Source: Burkholderiales bacterium
Lineage (GTDB): Bacteria > Pseudomonadota > Gammaproteobacteria > Burkholderiales > Burkholderiaceae_C
DNA: 38,837 nucleotides
Assembly (NCBI GenBank): GCA_016000195.1
Contig: JAECRO010000027.1
Location: 1-38,837 of the forward strand
Direction: 5' to 3'
Part shown: positions 31,503 through 38,837 of the stretch, piece after piece
Layout: the number at the start of each line of letters is the position of its first letter
Numbering within the stretch: the stretch's first letter is position 1
Notes under the pieces: model-generated
Database searches by the model: none
Seen by the model: only the letters and a program-made list of their open reading frames with translations
Told to the model about the DNA's origin: nothing
Position numbers and translations under genes: made by a program

Positions 31503-33883
31503 CCCTGGACAACCATTTTTCCGTGAGCCGCGATGTTTCAATCCACGCCCACGCCGACCGCTTGCCCGAAGCGCCGCCCGCCGCAGGCAGCCCGCCCCCG
31601 GCGGCGCAGGCCGCCGGCACGTCACGCTTTCACGAAAGCGCCCGCGCCCAGGTTCAGGGCGCCGCCAGCTACGTGGACGACATTCCCGAAGTCAAGGGAA
31701 CGCTGTATGCCGCGCCGATTCTGTCCACCGTCGCGCATGGCCGGCTGCTGGGCGTGGATAGCAAGGCCGCGCTCGCCATGCCCGGCGTGCGCGATGTGAT
31801 CCTGGCGCGCGACATTCCCGGCGACCCGGTGCTGGGCAACTTCTCGCACGACGAGCCGGTATTTGCGCTCGATCGGGTAGAGCACGTCGGCCAGGTGATC
31901 GGCGTGGTCGTGGCCGACTCGGTGATGCAGGCGCGGCGCGCGGCGCGGCAGGTCAAGTGCCAGATCGACGCCCTGCCCGCCATCCTGAACGTGCATGACG
32001 CGCTGAAGGCGCAAAGCTATGTGCTGCCGCCGGTGTTCGTCAAACGCGGCGATGCCCAGGCGGCGCTTAAAGCCGCGGCGCACACGCTGCACGGCACGCT
32101 GGAAGTCGGCGGGCAGGAGCATTTCTACCTTGAAGGGCAGATCGCCTACGTGCTGCCGCAGGAGCAAAACCAGTGGCTGGTGTATTCAAGCACCCAGCAC
32201 CCGGGCGAAGTCCAGCACTGGGTGGCGCATGCACTGAGCATCGCCAGCCATGCGGTGCGCGTCGAATGCCGGCGCATGGGCGGCGGCTTTGGCGGCAAGG
32301 AAACGCAATCGGGCCACATGGCGGTCTGGGCCGCCATTGCGGCGCGCAAGCTCAACAAGCCGGTCAAGCTGCGCATGGACCGCGACGACGATTTCCTCGT
32401 CACCGGCAAGCGCCATCCGTTTGCTTACGACTACACGGCGGGCTTTGACGACACTGGCCGACTCACCGGCCTGAAGCTGCTGATGGCCGTGAACTGCGGC
32501 TTCAGCGCCGACCTGTCCGGCCCGGTCGCCGACCGCGCCGTGTTCCACGCCGACAACGCCTACTTCCTGGAAAATGTCGAAATTGCGTCCTACCGCTGCA
32601 AGACCAACACCCAGAGCCACACCGCGTTCCGGGGCTTTGGCGGGCCGCAGGGCATGATCGTGATCGAGGCCATCATGGGCGACATTGCCCGCCAGCTTGG
32701 CCTGGACCCGCTCGATGTGCGCAGGCGCAACCTGTACGGCATTGGCGAGCGCGACGTGACGCATTACCAGATGAAGGTCGAGGACAACATCCTGGTGCCG
32801 CTGCTATCAAAACTGGAGCTGACGGCGCAGTATCGACGGCGTAAACAGGCTATTTCGGCATGGAATTCGCAACATTCTGTGATTCAGCGCGGCATCGCCC
32901 TGACGCCGGTGAAATTCGGCATTTCCTTCACCGCCACGCTGTTCAACCAGGCCGGCGCGCTGGTGCATGTGTACACCGACGGCTCCTGCCAGGTGAACCA
33001 CGGCGGCACCGAAATGGGCCAGGGCCTGAACACCAAGGTGGCGCAGATCGTCGCCGACGAGCTGGGCATTGCCTTCGAGCAGGTTCTGGCCACCGCCAGC
33101 GACACCAGCAAAATCCCCAACGCCTCGGCCACCGCCGCCTCCGCCGGCACCGACCTCAACGCCCGCGCCGCGCAGTACGCCGCGCGCACCGTGCGCGACA
33201 GCCTGGCGCAGTTCGTGGCCGGGCTGGACGGCTGCGGCGCGGGCGCGGTGTCGTTCAGGAGCGGCCAGGTCATCACGCCGGCGGGCCGGCGCCCGTTCAC
33301 CGAAGTCGTCAAACTGGCCTACGCCAACCGCATCCAGCTCTGGAGCGACGGTTTTTACCGCACGCCCAAGATCCACTACGACAAGACCACGCTGACCGGC
33401 CGGCCGTTTTATTACTTTGCCTACGGCGCGGCCTGCACCGAAGTGGCGATTGACACCCTCACCGGCGAGAGCCGCGTGCTGAAGGTCGACATCCTGCACG
33501 ACGTGGGCAACAGCATCAACCCGGCCATCGACATTGGCCAGATCGAAGGCGGCTTCGTGCAGGGCATGGGCTGGCTGACCACCGAGCAACTGGTCTGGAA
33601 CGACCAGGGGCTGCTCAGCACCCACGCCCCCAGCACCTACAAAATCCCCACCACGGGCGACATTCCCGAGCACTTCAAGGTCGATTTGTGGCCCGAGCCG
33701 AACCGCGAAGACAACGTGTTCGGCAGCAAGGCCGTCGGCGAGCCGCCGCTGATGCTGGCGATCAGCGTGTTCGAGGCGCTGCGCGACGCGGTGGCGTCGG
33801 CGCGGCCGGATGCGCGGGTGCAACTGGAGGCGCCGGCGACGGCGGAGAACGTGCTGCGCGCGCTTGGCCGGCTGGACGGCTGA
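31499..33883 (+). CDS. xdhB: Xanthine dehydrogenase molybdenum-binding subunit
   Basis: 794 residues from ATG 31499, overlapping the xdhA stop; GGAGG stands six bases before. It oxidises hypoxanthine and xanthine at the molybdopterin site. Features: the N-terminal hammerhead domain (VQGAASYVDDIPEVKGTLYA), MGGGFGGKETQ, TAFRGFGGPQGMIV, NHGGTEMGQGLNTK, and SKAVGEPPLMLA with the catalytic Glu. The extended upstream frame seen before 31499 overlaps xdhA and is not used. A Pro/Ala-rich stretch follows the first ~20 residues. A 23-bp repeat shared with xdhA is at residues 435-441. Confidence 0.97.
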   Translation: MTLDNHFSVSRDVSIHAHADRLPEAPPAAGSPPPAAQAAGTSRFHESARAQVQGAASYVDDIPEVKGTLYAAPILSTVAHGRLLGVDSKAALAMPGVRDVILARDIPGDPVLGNFSHDEPVFALDRVEHVGQVIGVVVADSVMQARRAARQVKCQIDALPAILNVHDALKAQSYVLPPVFVKRGDAQAALKAAAHTLHGTLEVGGQEHFYLEGQIAYVLPQEQNQWLVYSSTQHPGEVQHWVAHALSIASHAVRVECRRMGGGFGGKETQSGHMAVWAAIAARKLNKPVKLRMDRDDDFLVTGKRHPFAYDYTAGFDDTGRLTGLKLLMAVNCGFSADLSGPVADRAVFHADNAYFLENVEIASYRCKTNTQSHTAFRGFGGPQGMIVIEAIMGDIARQLGLDPLDVRRRNLYGIGERDVTHYQMKVEDNILVPLLSKLELTAQYRRRKQAISAWNSQHSVIQRGIALTPVKFGISFTATLFNQAGALVHVYTDGSCQVNHGGTEMGQGLNTKVAQIVADELGIAFEQVLATASDTSKIPNASATAASAGTDLNARAAQYAARTVRDSLAQFVAGLDGCGAGAVSFRSGQVITPAGRRPFTEVVKLAYANRIQLWSDGFYRTPKIHYDKTTLTGRPFYYFAYGAACTEVAIDTLTGESRVLKVDILHDVGNSINPAIDIGQIEGGFVQGMGWLTTEQLVWNDQGLLSTHAPSTYKIPTTGDIPEHFKVDLWPEPNREDNVFGSKAVGEPPLMLAISVFEALRDAVASARPDARVQLEAPATAENVLRALGRLDG
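32799..32821 (+). repeat. 23-bp repeat in xdhB, same as in xdhA
   Basis: Identical over 23 bases to 30562-30584 and in the same reading frame, coding LLSKLEL; GCGCAG follows three bases later in both genes. The codons CTA, TCA and AAA are AT-richer than in the neighbouring sequence. Confidence 0.75.
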
Positions 33884-34052
33884 GCTGCCCAGCCATGGGG
33901 CGATTTCTGGCGTGATCGCCGCAGAATTCCTGATACTTTTAGGCACACTATTTGCATACCAGCAACGTATGGACACAAACCAGCCGCATGGACTGGGGCC
34001 GGTCCATACCGCTGCCGAGTGATCGGCGCTTTCATCTACTGCTGGAGTTTCA

Positions 34053-35090
34053 ATGCATAAAAAAATGATCCCCCTGGGAGCCGCACTGCTTTGCGCCGCA
34101 GGCGCCCACGCCCAAAGCTCTGTACAGTTCACCGGCATCGTGGACACCTTTGCCGGCGCCATGAAAATGGCGGGTGACGCCAACCGCCAGTCGGTCGTTG
34201 ACAGCAGCGGCCTGACCACCTCGTGGTTTGGCTTCAAGGGTACTGAAGACCTGGGCGGCGGCCTGAAAGCCAACTTTGCCGTGACCTCTTTCATCAAGTC
34301 GGACACCGGCGCGCAAGGCCGCTTTACCAACGATGCATTGTTCTCGCGCGATGCCAACGTCAGCCTGTCGGGCGACTTCGGCACGGTGCTGCTGGGCCGC
34401 TGGATGGCGCCCAACTTCCTGCCTTCCGTCGTCGGCAATCCATTCGGCGATTCGTTCACGTTTTCGCCGCTGATCCTGCACATGAACGTGCCGCTGTTCA
34501 ACGGCACGGGCTGGACCGCCACCACGCCCGCCGATACGGGCTGGAGCAACCAGATCGTCTACAGCACGCCCAGGCTCGGCGGCTTCCAGGCCAACCTCCA
34601 GTACCAGTTTGGCGAAGTGCCCGGCGACAACGGCAAGAAGAACATCGGCGCGAACTTTTTCTACTTTGGCGGCCCCCTGACCGTCACCGGCTTTTACGAG
34701 CGCGACCAGATCAGGAACTACCCGCTGGCCAGCGGCGCCAGCACGCTGATCGGCGCCACCAAAAAGGATTGGGCGCTTCATGGCGCCTACGACTTCGGCA
34801 TGGTCAAGCCTTTCCTGAGCTACGGCCAGGCCTCGGCGGACAACACCGCCGACAAGGCCAAGACCGTGCAGCTCGGTGCGTCCATTCCGGCGGGTCCGGC
34901 CGGCAAGGTGCTGGTGGACTGGGTCCAGACCGAGAAAACGCTGACCGGCGTGAAGCGCAAGACCGCCACGCTGGGCTACGGCTACAACATGTCCAAGCGC
35001 ACCGACGTGTATGCGATGTACATGAACGACCGCATCACCGACAAGACCACCGGCAACAGCTTCGGCGTTGGCATTCGCCACCGTTTCTGA
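34053..35090 (+). CDS. Gram-negative porin (Burkholderiales type)
   Basis: 345 residues. A signal peptide (MHKKMIPLGAALLCAAGAHA, cleaved before QSS) leads into a trimeric-porin barrel: SVQFTGIVDTFAGAMKMAGD, SGLTTSWFGFKGTEDLGGGL, VSLSGDFGTVLLGRWMAPN and the terminal FGVGIRHRF ending in Phe, the outer-membrane assembly signal. GGAG is six bases upstream of the ATG. It sits just after xdhAB, so it might help purines cross the outer membrane, but general diffusion is equally likely. Confidence 0.93.
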   Translation: MHKKMIPLGAALLCAAGAHAQSSVQFTGIVDTFAGAMKMAGDANRQSVVDSSGLTTSWFGFKGTEDLGGGLKANFAVTSFIKSDTGAQGRFTNDALFSRDANVSLSGDFGTVLLGRWMAPNFLPSVVGNPFGDSFTFSPLILHMNVPLFNGTGWTATTPADTGWSNQIVYSTPRLGGFQANLQYQFGEVPGDNGKKNIGANFFYFGGPLTVTGFYERDQIRNYPLASGASTLIGATKKDWALHGAYDFGMVKPFLSYGQASADNTADKAKTVQLGASIPAGPAGKVLVDWVQTEKTLTGVKRKTATLGYGYNMSKRTDVYAMYMNDRITDKTTGNSFGVGIRHRF

Positions 35091-35215
35091 TTCCGGGGCC
35101 GCAGGCGCGGCAGCGCGCCCGGCTGTTTGCAAGAGGCATGCGAGGCCATCCGCCCATACCTCTTTTCGCGTGCGTCCCTTGTTGCCCGACGGCACATCGG
35201 CTAGCATGATCCGCC

Positions 35216-35842
35216 ATGACCCTTCCTTCCGACACCCTGGCCCACATCACCGCCCTGACGCTGGCGCATTACGAACAGCATGCCGACGAATTCTGGCAAG
35301 GCACACGCGCGCATGACGTGAGCCAGAACATCGCCGCGCTGCTCGATGCCATCGAGGCCGCGCCGCCGCTTGAACTGCTCGATTTCGGCTGCGGCCCCGG
35401 GCGCGACCTGAAAACCTTCAAGGAACTCGGCCACCGCCCGACCGGACTGGAAGGCTCGGCGCGGCTGGCCGCCATGGCGCGCAGCTACAGCGGCTGCACC
35501 GTGCTGGAGCAAAATTTTCTTGCGCTCGACTTGCCCGAGGCGCGCTTCGACGGCGTGTTCGCCAACGCGGTGCTGTTTCATGTGCCCAGCCAGGCCTTGC
35601 CGGGCGTGCTCAGGCAATTGCATGCCACCCTGAAGCCCGGCGGCGTGCTGTTCAGCTCCAACCCCCGGGGCAACAACCAGGAGGGCTGGAACGGCGAGCG
35701 CTACGGCGCTTTTCATGACTGGCCGGCCTGGCGCGATTACCTGCTGGCCGCAGGGTTTGTCGAGCTGACGCACTATTACCGCCCCGCCGGCCTGCCGCTC
35801 GAACAGCAGCCCTGGCTGGCCAGCGTGTGGCGCAAGCGCTGA
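35216..35842 (+). CDS. Class I SAM-dependent methyltransferase
   Basis: 208 residues. The SAM-binding motif is LLDFGCGPGRDLKTFKELG (about residues 53-71), followed by GLEGSARLAAMARSYSG and ARFDGVFANAVLFHVPSQAL, then LKPGGVLFSSNPRGNNQEG. All fit a Methyltransf_11/25-type fold. No substrate-binding insert is recognisable, so the target is unknown. It stands upstream of the truncated haemoglobin gene with 42 bases between, so they may share a transcript. Confidence 0.9.
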   Translation: MTLPSDTLAHITALTLAHYEQHADEFWQGTRAHDVSQNIAALLDAIEAAPPLELLDFGCGPGRDLKTFKELGHRPTGLEGSARLAAMARSYSGCTVLEQNFLALDLPEARFDGVFANAVLFHVPSQALPGVLRQLHATLKPGGVLFSSNPRGNNQEGWNGERYGAFHDWPAWRDYLLAAGFVELTHYYRPAGLPLEQQPWLASVWRKR

Positions 35843-35884
35843 TTCATCCCAAGCCCACATCCGAATCCACCCAAGGAATTCGCC

Positions 35885-36298
35885 ATGCCATCCGCCGACC
35901 TGTGCTCCGAAGATGAAATCGTCCAGCTGGTTTACGGTTTTTACGACGCGGTGCGCCGGGACGAGGTGCTGGGGCCGGTCTTTAACCAGCATGTGAAGAA
36001 CTGGGATGCGCACCTGCCGGTGATGGTGGATTTCTGGTCATCGGCGCTGCGCGGAACGGCGCGCTTTCGGGGCTCGCCAATGCAAAAACATGCCGCCCTG
36101 CCGGGGCTGAGCATCGAGTTGTTCCAGCGCTGGCTCGGGCTGTTCAGGCAAACCACCGGGGCGCTGCCGAACGCGGCGCTGGCCGGGCAGGCCAACGCGC
36201 TGGCCCAGCGCATTGCGCACAGCCTGTGGTACGGCTACCAGAAAACCCAGGATGCCGCCCTGCCCAAACCCCCTGAAACGCAGGCAGCAGCGCGCTGA
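35885..36298 (+). CDS. Group III truncated haemoglobin
   Basis: 137 residues. It has the trHbIII layout: ELVYGFYDAV-like start (IVQLVYGFYDAVRRDEVLGP), then WDAHLPVMVDFWSSALRGTA and SPMQKHAALPGLS, where the His of QKH is the likely proximal haem ligand, and a final helix (ALAQRIAHSLWYGYQ). AAGGA is seven bases upstream of the ATG. Members bind O2 or NO; a role in redox or nitric oxide stress is inferred. The C-terminal tail (~12 residues) has no similarity. Confidence 0.9.
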   Translation: MPSADLCSEDEIVQLVYGFYDAVRRDEVLGPVFNQHVKNWDAHLPVMVDFWSSALRGTARFRGSPMQKHAALPGLSIELFQRWLGLFRQTTGALPNAALAGQANALAQRIAHSLWYGYQKTQDAALPKPPETQAAAR

Positions 36299-36372
36299 AC
36301 CGGCTCGCCGGGCTGCCCGGAAAGCAGCGTCACGATCAGCGGGCGCAGCCGCACGATGCAGCGCTCCTGCAG

Positions 36373-36600
36373 GATCAATAGGGCCCTGAAATCGTTGACA
36401 TTGGTGTAGGTCGGCCCGCTGACGACCAGGTCATCGAGCTTGTCAAAATAGCCGTAGGCGTCGTTGCGGTCCAGGTAATGGTCCAGCTTCATGCCGACGG
36501 CCAGCGCGCGACTGAGCGTGTCGGGCGCCACGAAAGCGCCGGCGTTGTCTTCCACGCCGTCGGTGTCGGCGGCCAGCGCATGCACGCCCGGCTGCCGTCA
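36373..36600 (-). pseudogene. C-terminal fragment of glycerate 2-kinase/MOFRL protein
   Basis: The minus strand reads [13 protein letters not shown] from about 36599 and goes on to [38 protein letters not shown] and [10 protein letters not shown]. This is the end of the MOFRL/GckA (TtuD-like) glycerate kinase or hydroxypyruvate reductase family. The N-terminal ~85% is missing, the family stop is gone, and translation would run on into the antisense of the haemoglobin gene. It abuts the SMR fragment at about 36595-36600, so a rearrangement or deletion joined the two. Confidence 0.85.
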
Positions 36601-36765
36601 ATGGTGGCCGTGGCCTTTTATGCGGTTTCCTTTTACTTGCTGACCCTCACGCTCAGAACCGTTCCAACAGGCATCGCCTACGCCATCTGGTCCGGGCTGG
36701 GCATGGGGCTGATCATTGCCGGCGTGGTGGTGATCAATGTGTTTTCCAGGTCCGCCGGGCATTGA
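36591..36765 (+). pseudogene. SMR-family (EmrE-like) efflux pump fragment with internal deletion
   Basis: The plus strand reads [20 protein letters not shown], then [17 protein letters not shown], followed directly by [20 protein letters not shown] and a stop. This matches helices 2-4 of small multidrug resistance proteins, but the first helix with the essential Glu14 is absent and about 22 residues (third helix and loop) between IWSGLG and MGLIIAG are missing. The reading frame stays open across the deletion. It cannot work as a transporter. Confidence 0.85.
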
Positions 36766-36949
36766 GGCGGGTGCGGAGAAGCCTCGGCACCTGACGCTGG
36801 CGCCGGGCAAACGGTGCGAAACCGCCAAGGTGATTGTTCATGAACGAAAACCCCTCCTTGCCCATGCAGTACAAGCGCAAGCAGCTATCAATTAAATAGC
36901 ATTTATGCTTGAAACGCACTGCCCCCCACCGTCCGTGGCGCAAACTCTT
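36766..36949. other. Gap holding a dispersed repeat, no gene seen
   Basis: This short gap lies between the SMR remnant and the xdhC end. A repeat in reverse orientation is at 36875-36900; otherwise I see no coding frame, terminator or promoter that I can support. Confidence 0.5.
36875..36900 (-). repeat. Dispersed palindromic repeat copy, reverse orientation
   Basis: GCGCAAGCAGCTATCAATTAAATAGC reads on the minus strand as GCTATTTAATTGATAGC plus TGCTTGCGC, the same core and tail as the 18740-18765 copy. It lies downstream of xdhC. Confidence 0.75.
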
Positions 36950-37777
36950 TCAGGCCGTCAGGGTCTGCAACAGCTGGGCCGCCACCGACACGGCAATCAC
37001 TTCCGGCTCCTTGCCGGTAATGCCGGGCACGCCAATCGGGCAGGTGATGTGCGCCAGTTCTTCGGCGCTGAAACCGCGCGCTTCCAGCCGGCGCCTGAAC
37101 GTTGCCCATTTGGTCTTGCTGCCAATCAGGCCGACATACGGCAGGTCGGCCTGTTCGCGCTGGCGCTTCAGGCAGGCGGCCACGACTTCCAGGTCCTCGG
37201 CATGGCTGAAGCTCATGATGAGCACGCGCGACCGGGGCGCCAGGCGGGCCACCGCCGACTGCACCGGCCCGGAATGCTCGCACACTACCCGCGCCGGGAC
37301 TTGATCAGGGAAAACGCCATCGCGGCTGTCGATCCAGGTGATCAGGAACGGCAGCGGCGCCAGCACCTGCGCCAGCGCATGGCCCACATGGCCGCCGCCG
37401 AACAGGGCCACCGGCGTCAGCCCGGTGCGCAGCGTTTGCGCCAGGACGGGCAGATCGCGGACGCTGACGGGCTCGAAACTCAGCTGCACCACGCCGCCGC
37501 AGCACTGGCCCAGGGAAGGCCCAAGCGCAAACCGCGCCAGCGCGGGCGCGGCTTCAGCCGGCGCGGCCAGGCTGGCCCGCGCCTGGGCAATCGCTTGGTA
37601 TTCCAGATGCCCGCCACCAATCGTGCCGACCGCCGAGCCGGCAAAAACAGCCATCCAGGCACCGGCTTCGCGCGGGACCGAACCCCGGGTGGAGGCAACG
37701 CGCACCAGCACCGCCGGCTGCCGGGCCAGCAGGGTCAAAAAGCGCTCGGCGCAAGGTTCCAGATAGCGGGGAATCAT
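36950..37777 (-). CDS. xdhC: Xanthine dehydrogenase accessory protein
   Basis: 275 residues. XdhC binds molybdenum cofactor and helps insert it, in its sulfido form, into XdhB. The N-terminal part has VLVRVASTRGSVPREAGAWM and GTIGGGHLEYQAIAQA, then GPSLGQCCGGVVQLSFEP. The middle has the Rossmann-like VALFGGGHVGHALAQVLAPL and the end has YVGLIGSKTKWATFRRRLEA and ITCPIGVPGITGKEPEVIAV. It is about 3 kb from xdhAB and on the opposite strand, separated by the porin, methyltransferase, haemoglobin and remnants; in many relatives it follows xdhB directly. Confidence 0.95.
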   Translation of the reverse strand: MIPRYLEPCAERFLTLLARQPAVLVRVASTRGSVPREAGAWMAVFAGSAVGTIGGGHLEYQAIAQARASLAAPAEAAPALARFALGPSLGQCCGGVVQLSFEPVSVRDLPVLAQTLRTGLTPVALFGGGHVGHALAQVLAPLPFLITWIDSRDGVFPDQVPARVVCEHSGPVQSAVARLAPRSRVLIMSFSHAEDLEVVAACLKRQREQADLPYVGLIGSKTKWATFRRRLEARGFSAEELAHITCPIGVPGITGKEPEVIAVSVAAQLLQTLTA

Positions 37778-37939
37778 AAAAAACTGTTACGAAATAAAGG
37801 GGACTGGGCAGGAAAAAACAGCAAAATCAAGGGTCAGGTCCAGCGGCTGAGCCATGCCACCTTAGCATCAAGTTTGCCTTTCAGTGCTGCGCTCCGCCCG
37901 CATCCCGCCTGGCCCCAGCCACACATCAAGAGACACGCC

Positions 37940-38452
37940 ATGCCTGAATCCATCCCCTCCCCGCCCCGCCGCTTCTGGCTGCTGAGATTGCTGTCAAGCG
38001 CCGCCGCGCTGGTGGTGAGCGCCTGCAAACTGGCGCCCCTGACCAGCCCCGCGCCGGCCGAATCCCCCAGGGTGATCGGGCCGCTGTCCGGAAGCCGGGG
38101 ATCGGCCCGAAGCTCGTCAGCCGCATCGCCCCGCGCCTACCGGGAAGACGGCGCAACGCACCTCTACGGCTTGAATGCCGAGCGCATCTACAAGGGAAAA
38201 ATGCCGCCCCTGCTGTATGCCATCGGCGTGATGAACGTGGAGATCGACCGGGTGGGCCGCGTCACCCGCCTGGACTGGATGCGGGCGCCGCGCCATGCGC
38301 CGGAAGTCGTGGCGGAAATCGAGCGCACCATCCGGCAGGCGTCGCCGTTTCCGGCGCCCGTGCGGCTGGGCAAGGTGGTCTATACCGACACCTGGCTCTG
38401 GGACAAGAGCGGCAAGTTCCAGCTCGACACGCTGACCGAAGGACAGGATTAA
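37940..38452 (+). CDS. Putative lipoprotein with TonB-C-like domain
   Basis: 170 residues from ATG 37940. The signal (FWLLRLLSSAAALVVSAC) ends in a lipobox VSAC. A Ser/Pro/Ala linker (~35-75) leads to a compact domain: MNVEIDRVGRVTRLDWMRAP, EVVAEIERTIRQASPFPAPV and VYTDTWLWDKSGKFQLD. The arrangement resembles the TonB/TolA C-terminal domain seen in short orphan proteins of this family of bacteria. There is no long rod or inner-membrane anchor as in true TonB. It may be a periplasmic binding or adaptor lipoprotein. I cannot name the function. Confidence 0.8.
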   Translation: MPESIPSPPRRFWLLRLLSSAAALVVSACKLAPLTSPAPAESPRVIGPLSGSRGSARSSSAASPRAYREDGATHLYGLNAERIYKGKMPPLLYAIGVMNVEIDRVGRVTRLDWMRAPRHAPEVVAEIERTIRQASPFPAPVRLGKVVYTDTWLWDKSGKFQLDTLTEGQD

Positions 38453-38457
38453 GAAGA

Positions 38458-38550
38458 GCCCCCACGCTCCCCACTGCGTGTGGTTCGCTGCCCCCCGAGG
38501 GGGCCGCTGCGCCTGCGGCCCGGCGAAGCCGGTTCCGCGGCCCCTGCTGG
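38458..38550 (+). repeat. ~93-bp dispersed repeat, copy 2
   Basis: Intergenic copy of the repeat found in xdhA (30303-30394). It starts five bases after the stop codon of the lipoprotein gene and has one more base (GGGGGCCGCTGCG against GGGGGCGCTGCG). The palindrome CCCCCCGAGGGGGCC could fold as a hairpin in the transcript. It is followed by degraded transposon sequence. Confidence 0.9.
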
Positions 38551-38628
38551 CTGGGAAATACGTCCCCACCCTTGCCGCAACGCGTACTGTGCTGCCCACG
38601 AGGGGCTTGGCCTTGCTTCGGCTGGGTT

Positions 38629-38787
38629 GACCATGCCAAGTATGGCGCGCGCTGCCTGGCCGAATTTGCTTACCGTTTCAGCCGGCGCTTTGACCTGGCA
38701 GCGATGCGGCCCCGACTGCTGCGCGCTGCGGCGCCGACCCGACCGCTTCCCCTTCGGGTGCTGCGCTTGTCTGACGCAGGTAGCTAG
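38629..38787 (+). pseudogene. IS1595/ISXO2-like transposase C-terminal fragment
   Basis: The plus strand reads AKYGARCLAEFAYRFSRRFD, then LAAMRPRLLRAAAPTRPLPL and ends RLSDAGS followed by a stop. The YLAE-x-YRFNRR-x-DL pattern is the C-terminus of IS1595-type transposases. The catalytic part is absent and the sequence before it does not match the family. An incomplete GCTATTTAATT (38827-38837) at the window edge is probably another palindromic repeat. Confidence 0.7.
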
Positions 38788-38837
38788 AGCGAAATCGCCC
38801 TGGCTTGCAAGAGGAGTGCTCTGATTGCTATTTAATT

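Noticed and set aside
32807..34549. A 580-codon minus-strand frame across xdhB and the porin
   Set aside because: It lies antisense to two well-supported genes and has no family features.
36905..37939. Long N-terminal extension of the lipoprotein frame at 37940
   Set aside because: It runs antisense to xdhC. The signal peptide with lipobox starts at 37940.
1..38837. CRISPR array, tRNA or rRNA genes
   Set aside because: No regularly spaced direct repeats, no cloverleaf-like or rRNA-like sequence was seen on either strand.

Overview
The window is GC-rich, gene-dense bacterial DNA that reads like a beta-proteobacterium of the Burkholderiales, most likely family Comamonadaceae (a Polaromonas- or Rhodoferax-like genome). 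I base this on the Burkholderia-type QueE cysteine spacing, the Burkholderiales-type porin, the XdhA/XdhB/XdhC layout, and two kinds of dispersed short repeat. The family assignment is my recognition, not a database result.

Layout. (1) 1-1748 is a graveyard of mobile and broken genes: an ABC-permease fragment, a frameshifted P4-type integrase fragment, an IS66 end inserted into another transposase, and a 160-bp MITE-like element with a CTAA target duplication. (2) 1749-12519 (+ strand) is a cluster built around a circularly permuted ATP-grasp/alpha-E protein and three transglutaminase-like proteins, one fused to DUF2126. It also holds a triple-repeat putative outer-membrane barrel protein and a SHOCT-domain protein. 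This is the best candidate for a poorly described system, probably peptide or amide ligation and remodelling. (3) 12616-18639 is mostly housekeeping or orphan genes: galE, a YpfJ-type zinc metallopeptidase, DUF2788, two DUF2189 membrane proteins, a DksA/TraR-like protein, a small 'translational machinery' protein and dcd. (4) 18797-33883 is a purine uptake and degradation island. On the minus strand lie a two-domain ABC ATPase, two permeases, two BMP-family binding proteins, an adenine/adenosine deaminase, an MFS exporter, queE, queD and guanine deaminase. Xanthine dehydrogenase (xdhA-xdhB) diverges on the plus strand, and xdhC lies at 36950-37777. Adenine goes to hypoxanthine and guanine to xanthine, and both feed XdhAB. 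Two clear intrinsic terminators divide the minus-strand run into separate transcription units. (5) 34053-38452 holds a porin, a methyltransferase, a truncated haemoglobin, two butted gene remnants (glycerate 2-kinase and an SMR pump), xdhC and a TonB-C-like lipoprotein. (6) The right edge has a second copy of the repeat found inside xdhA and an IS1595-like transposase tail.

The most striking sequence-level observations are these. A ~92-bp dispersed repeat lies in frame inside the [2Fe-2S] domain of xdhA. A different 23-bp repeat sits in the same reading frame in both xdhA and xdhB and gives the same peptide (LLSKLEL). QueD has serine where the family's catalytic cysteine is expected. A perfect 9+2+9 palindrome lies just upstream of xdhA. 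The barrel protein at 1749 is made of three ~100-residue repeats.

I saw no tRNA, rRNA or CRISPR array.
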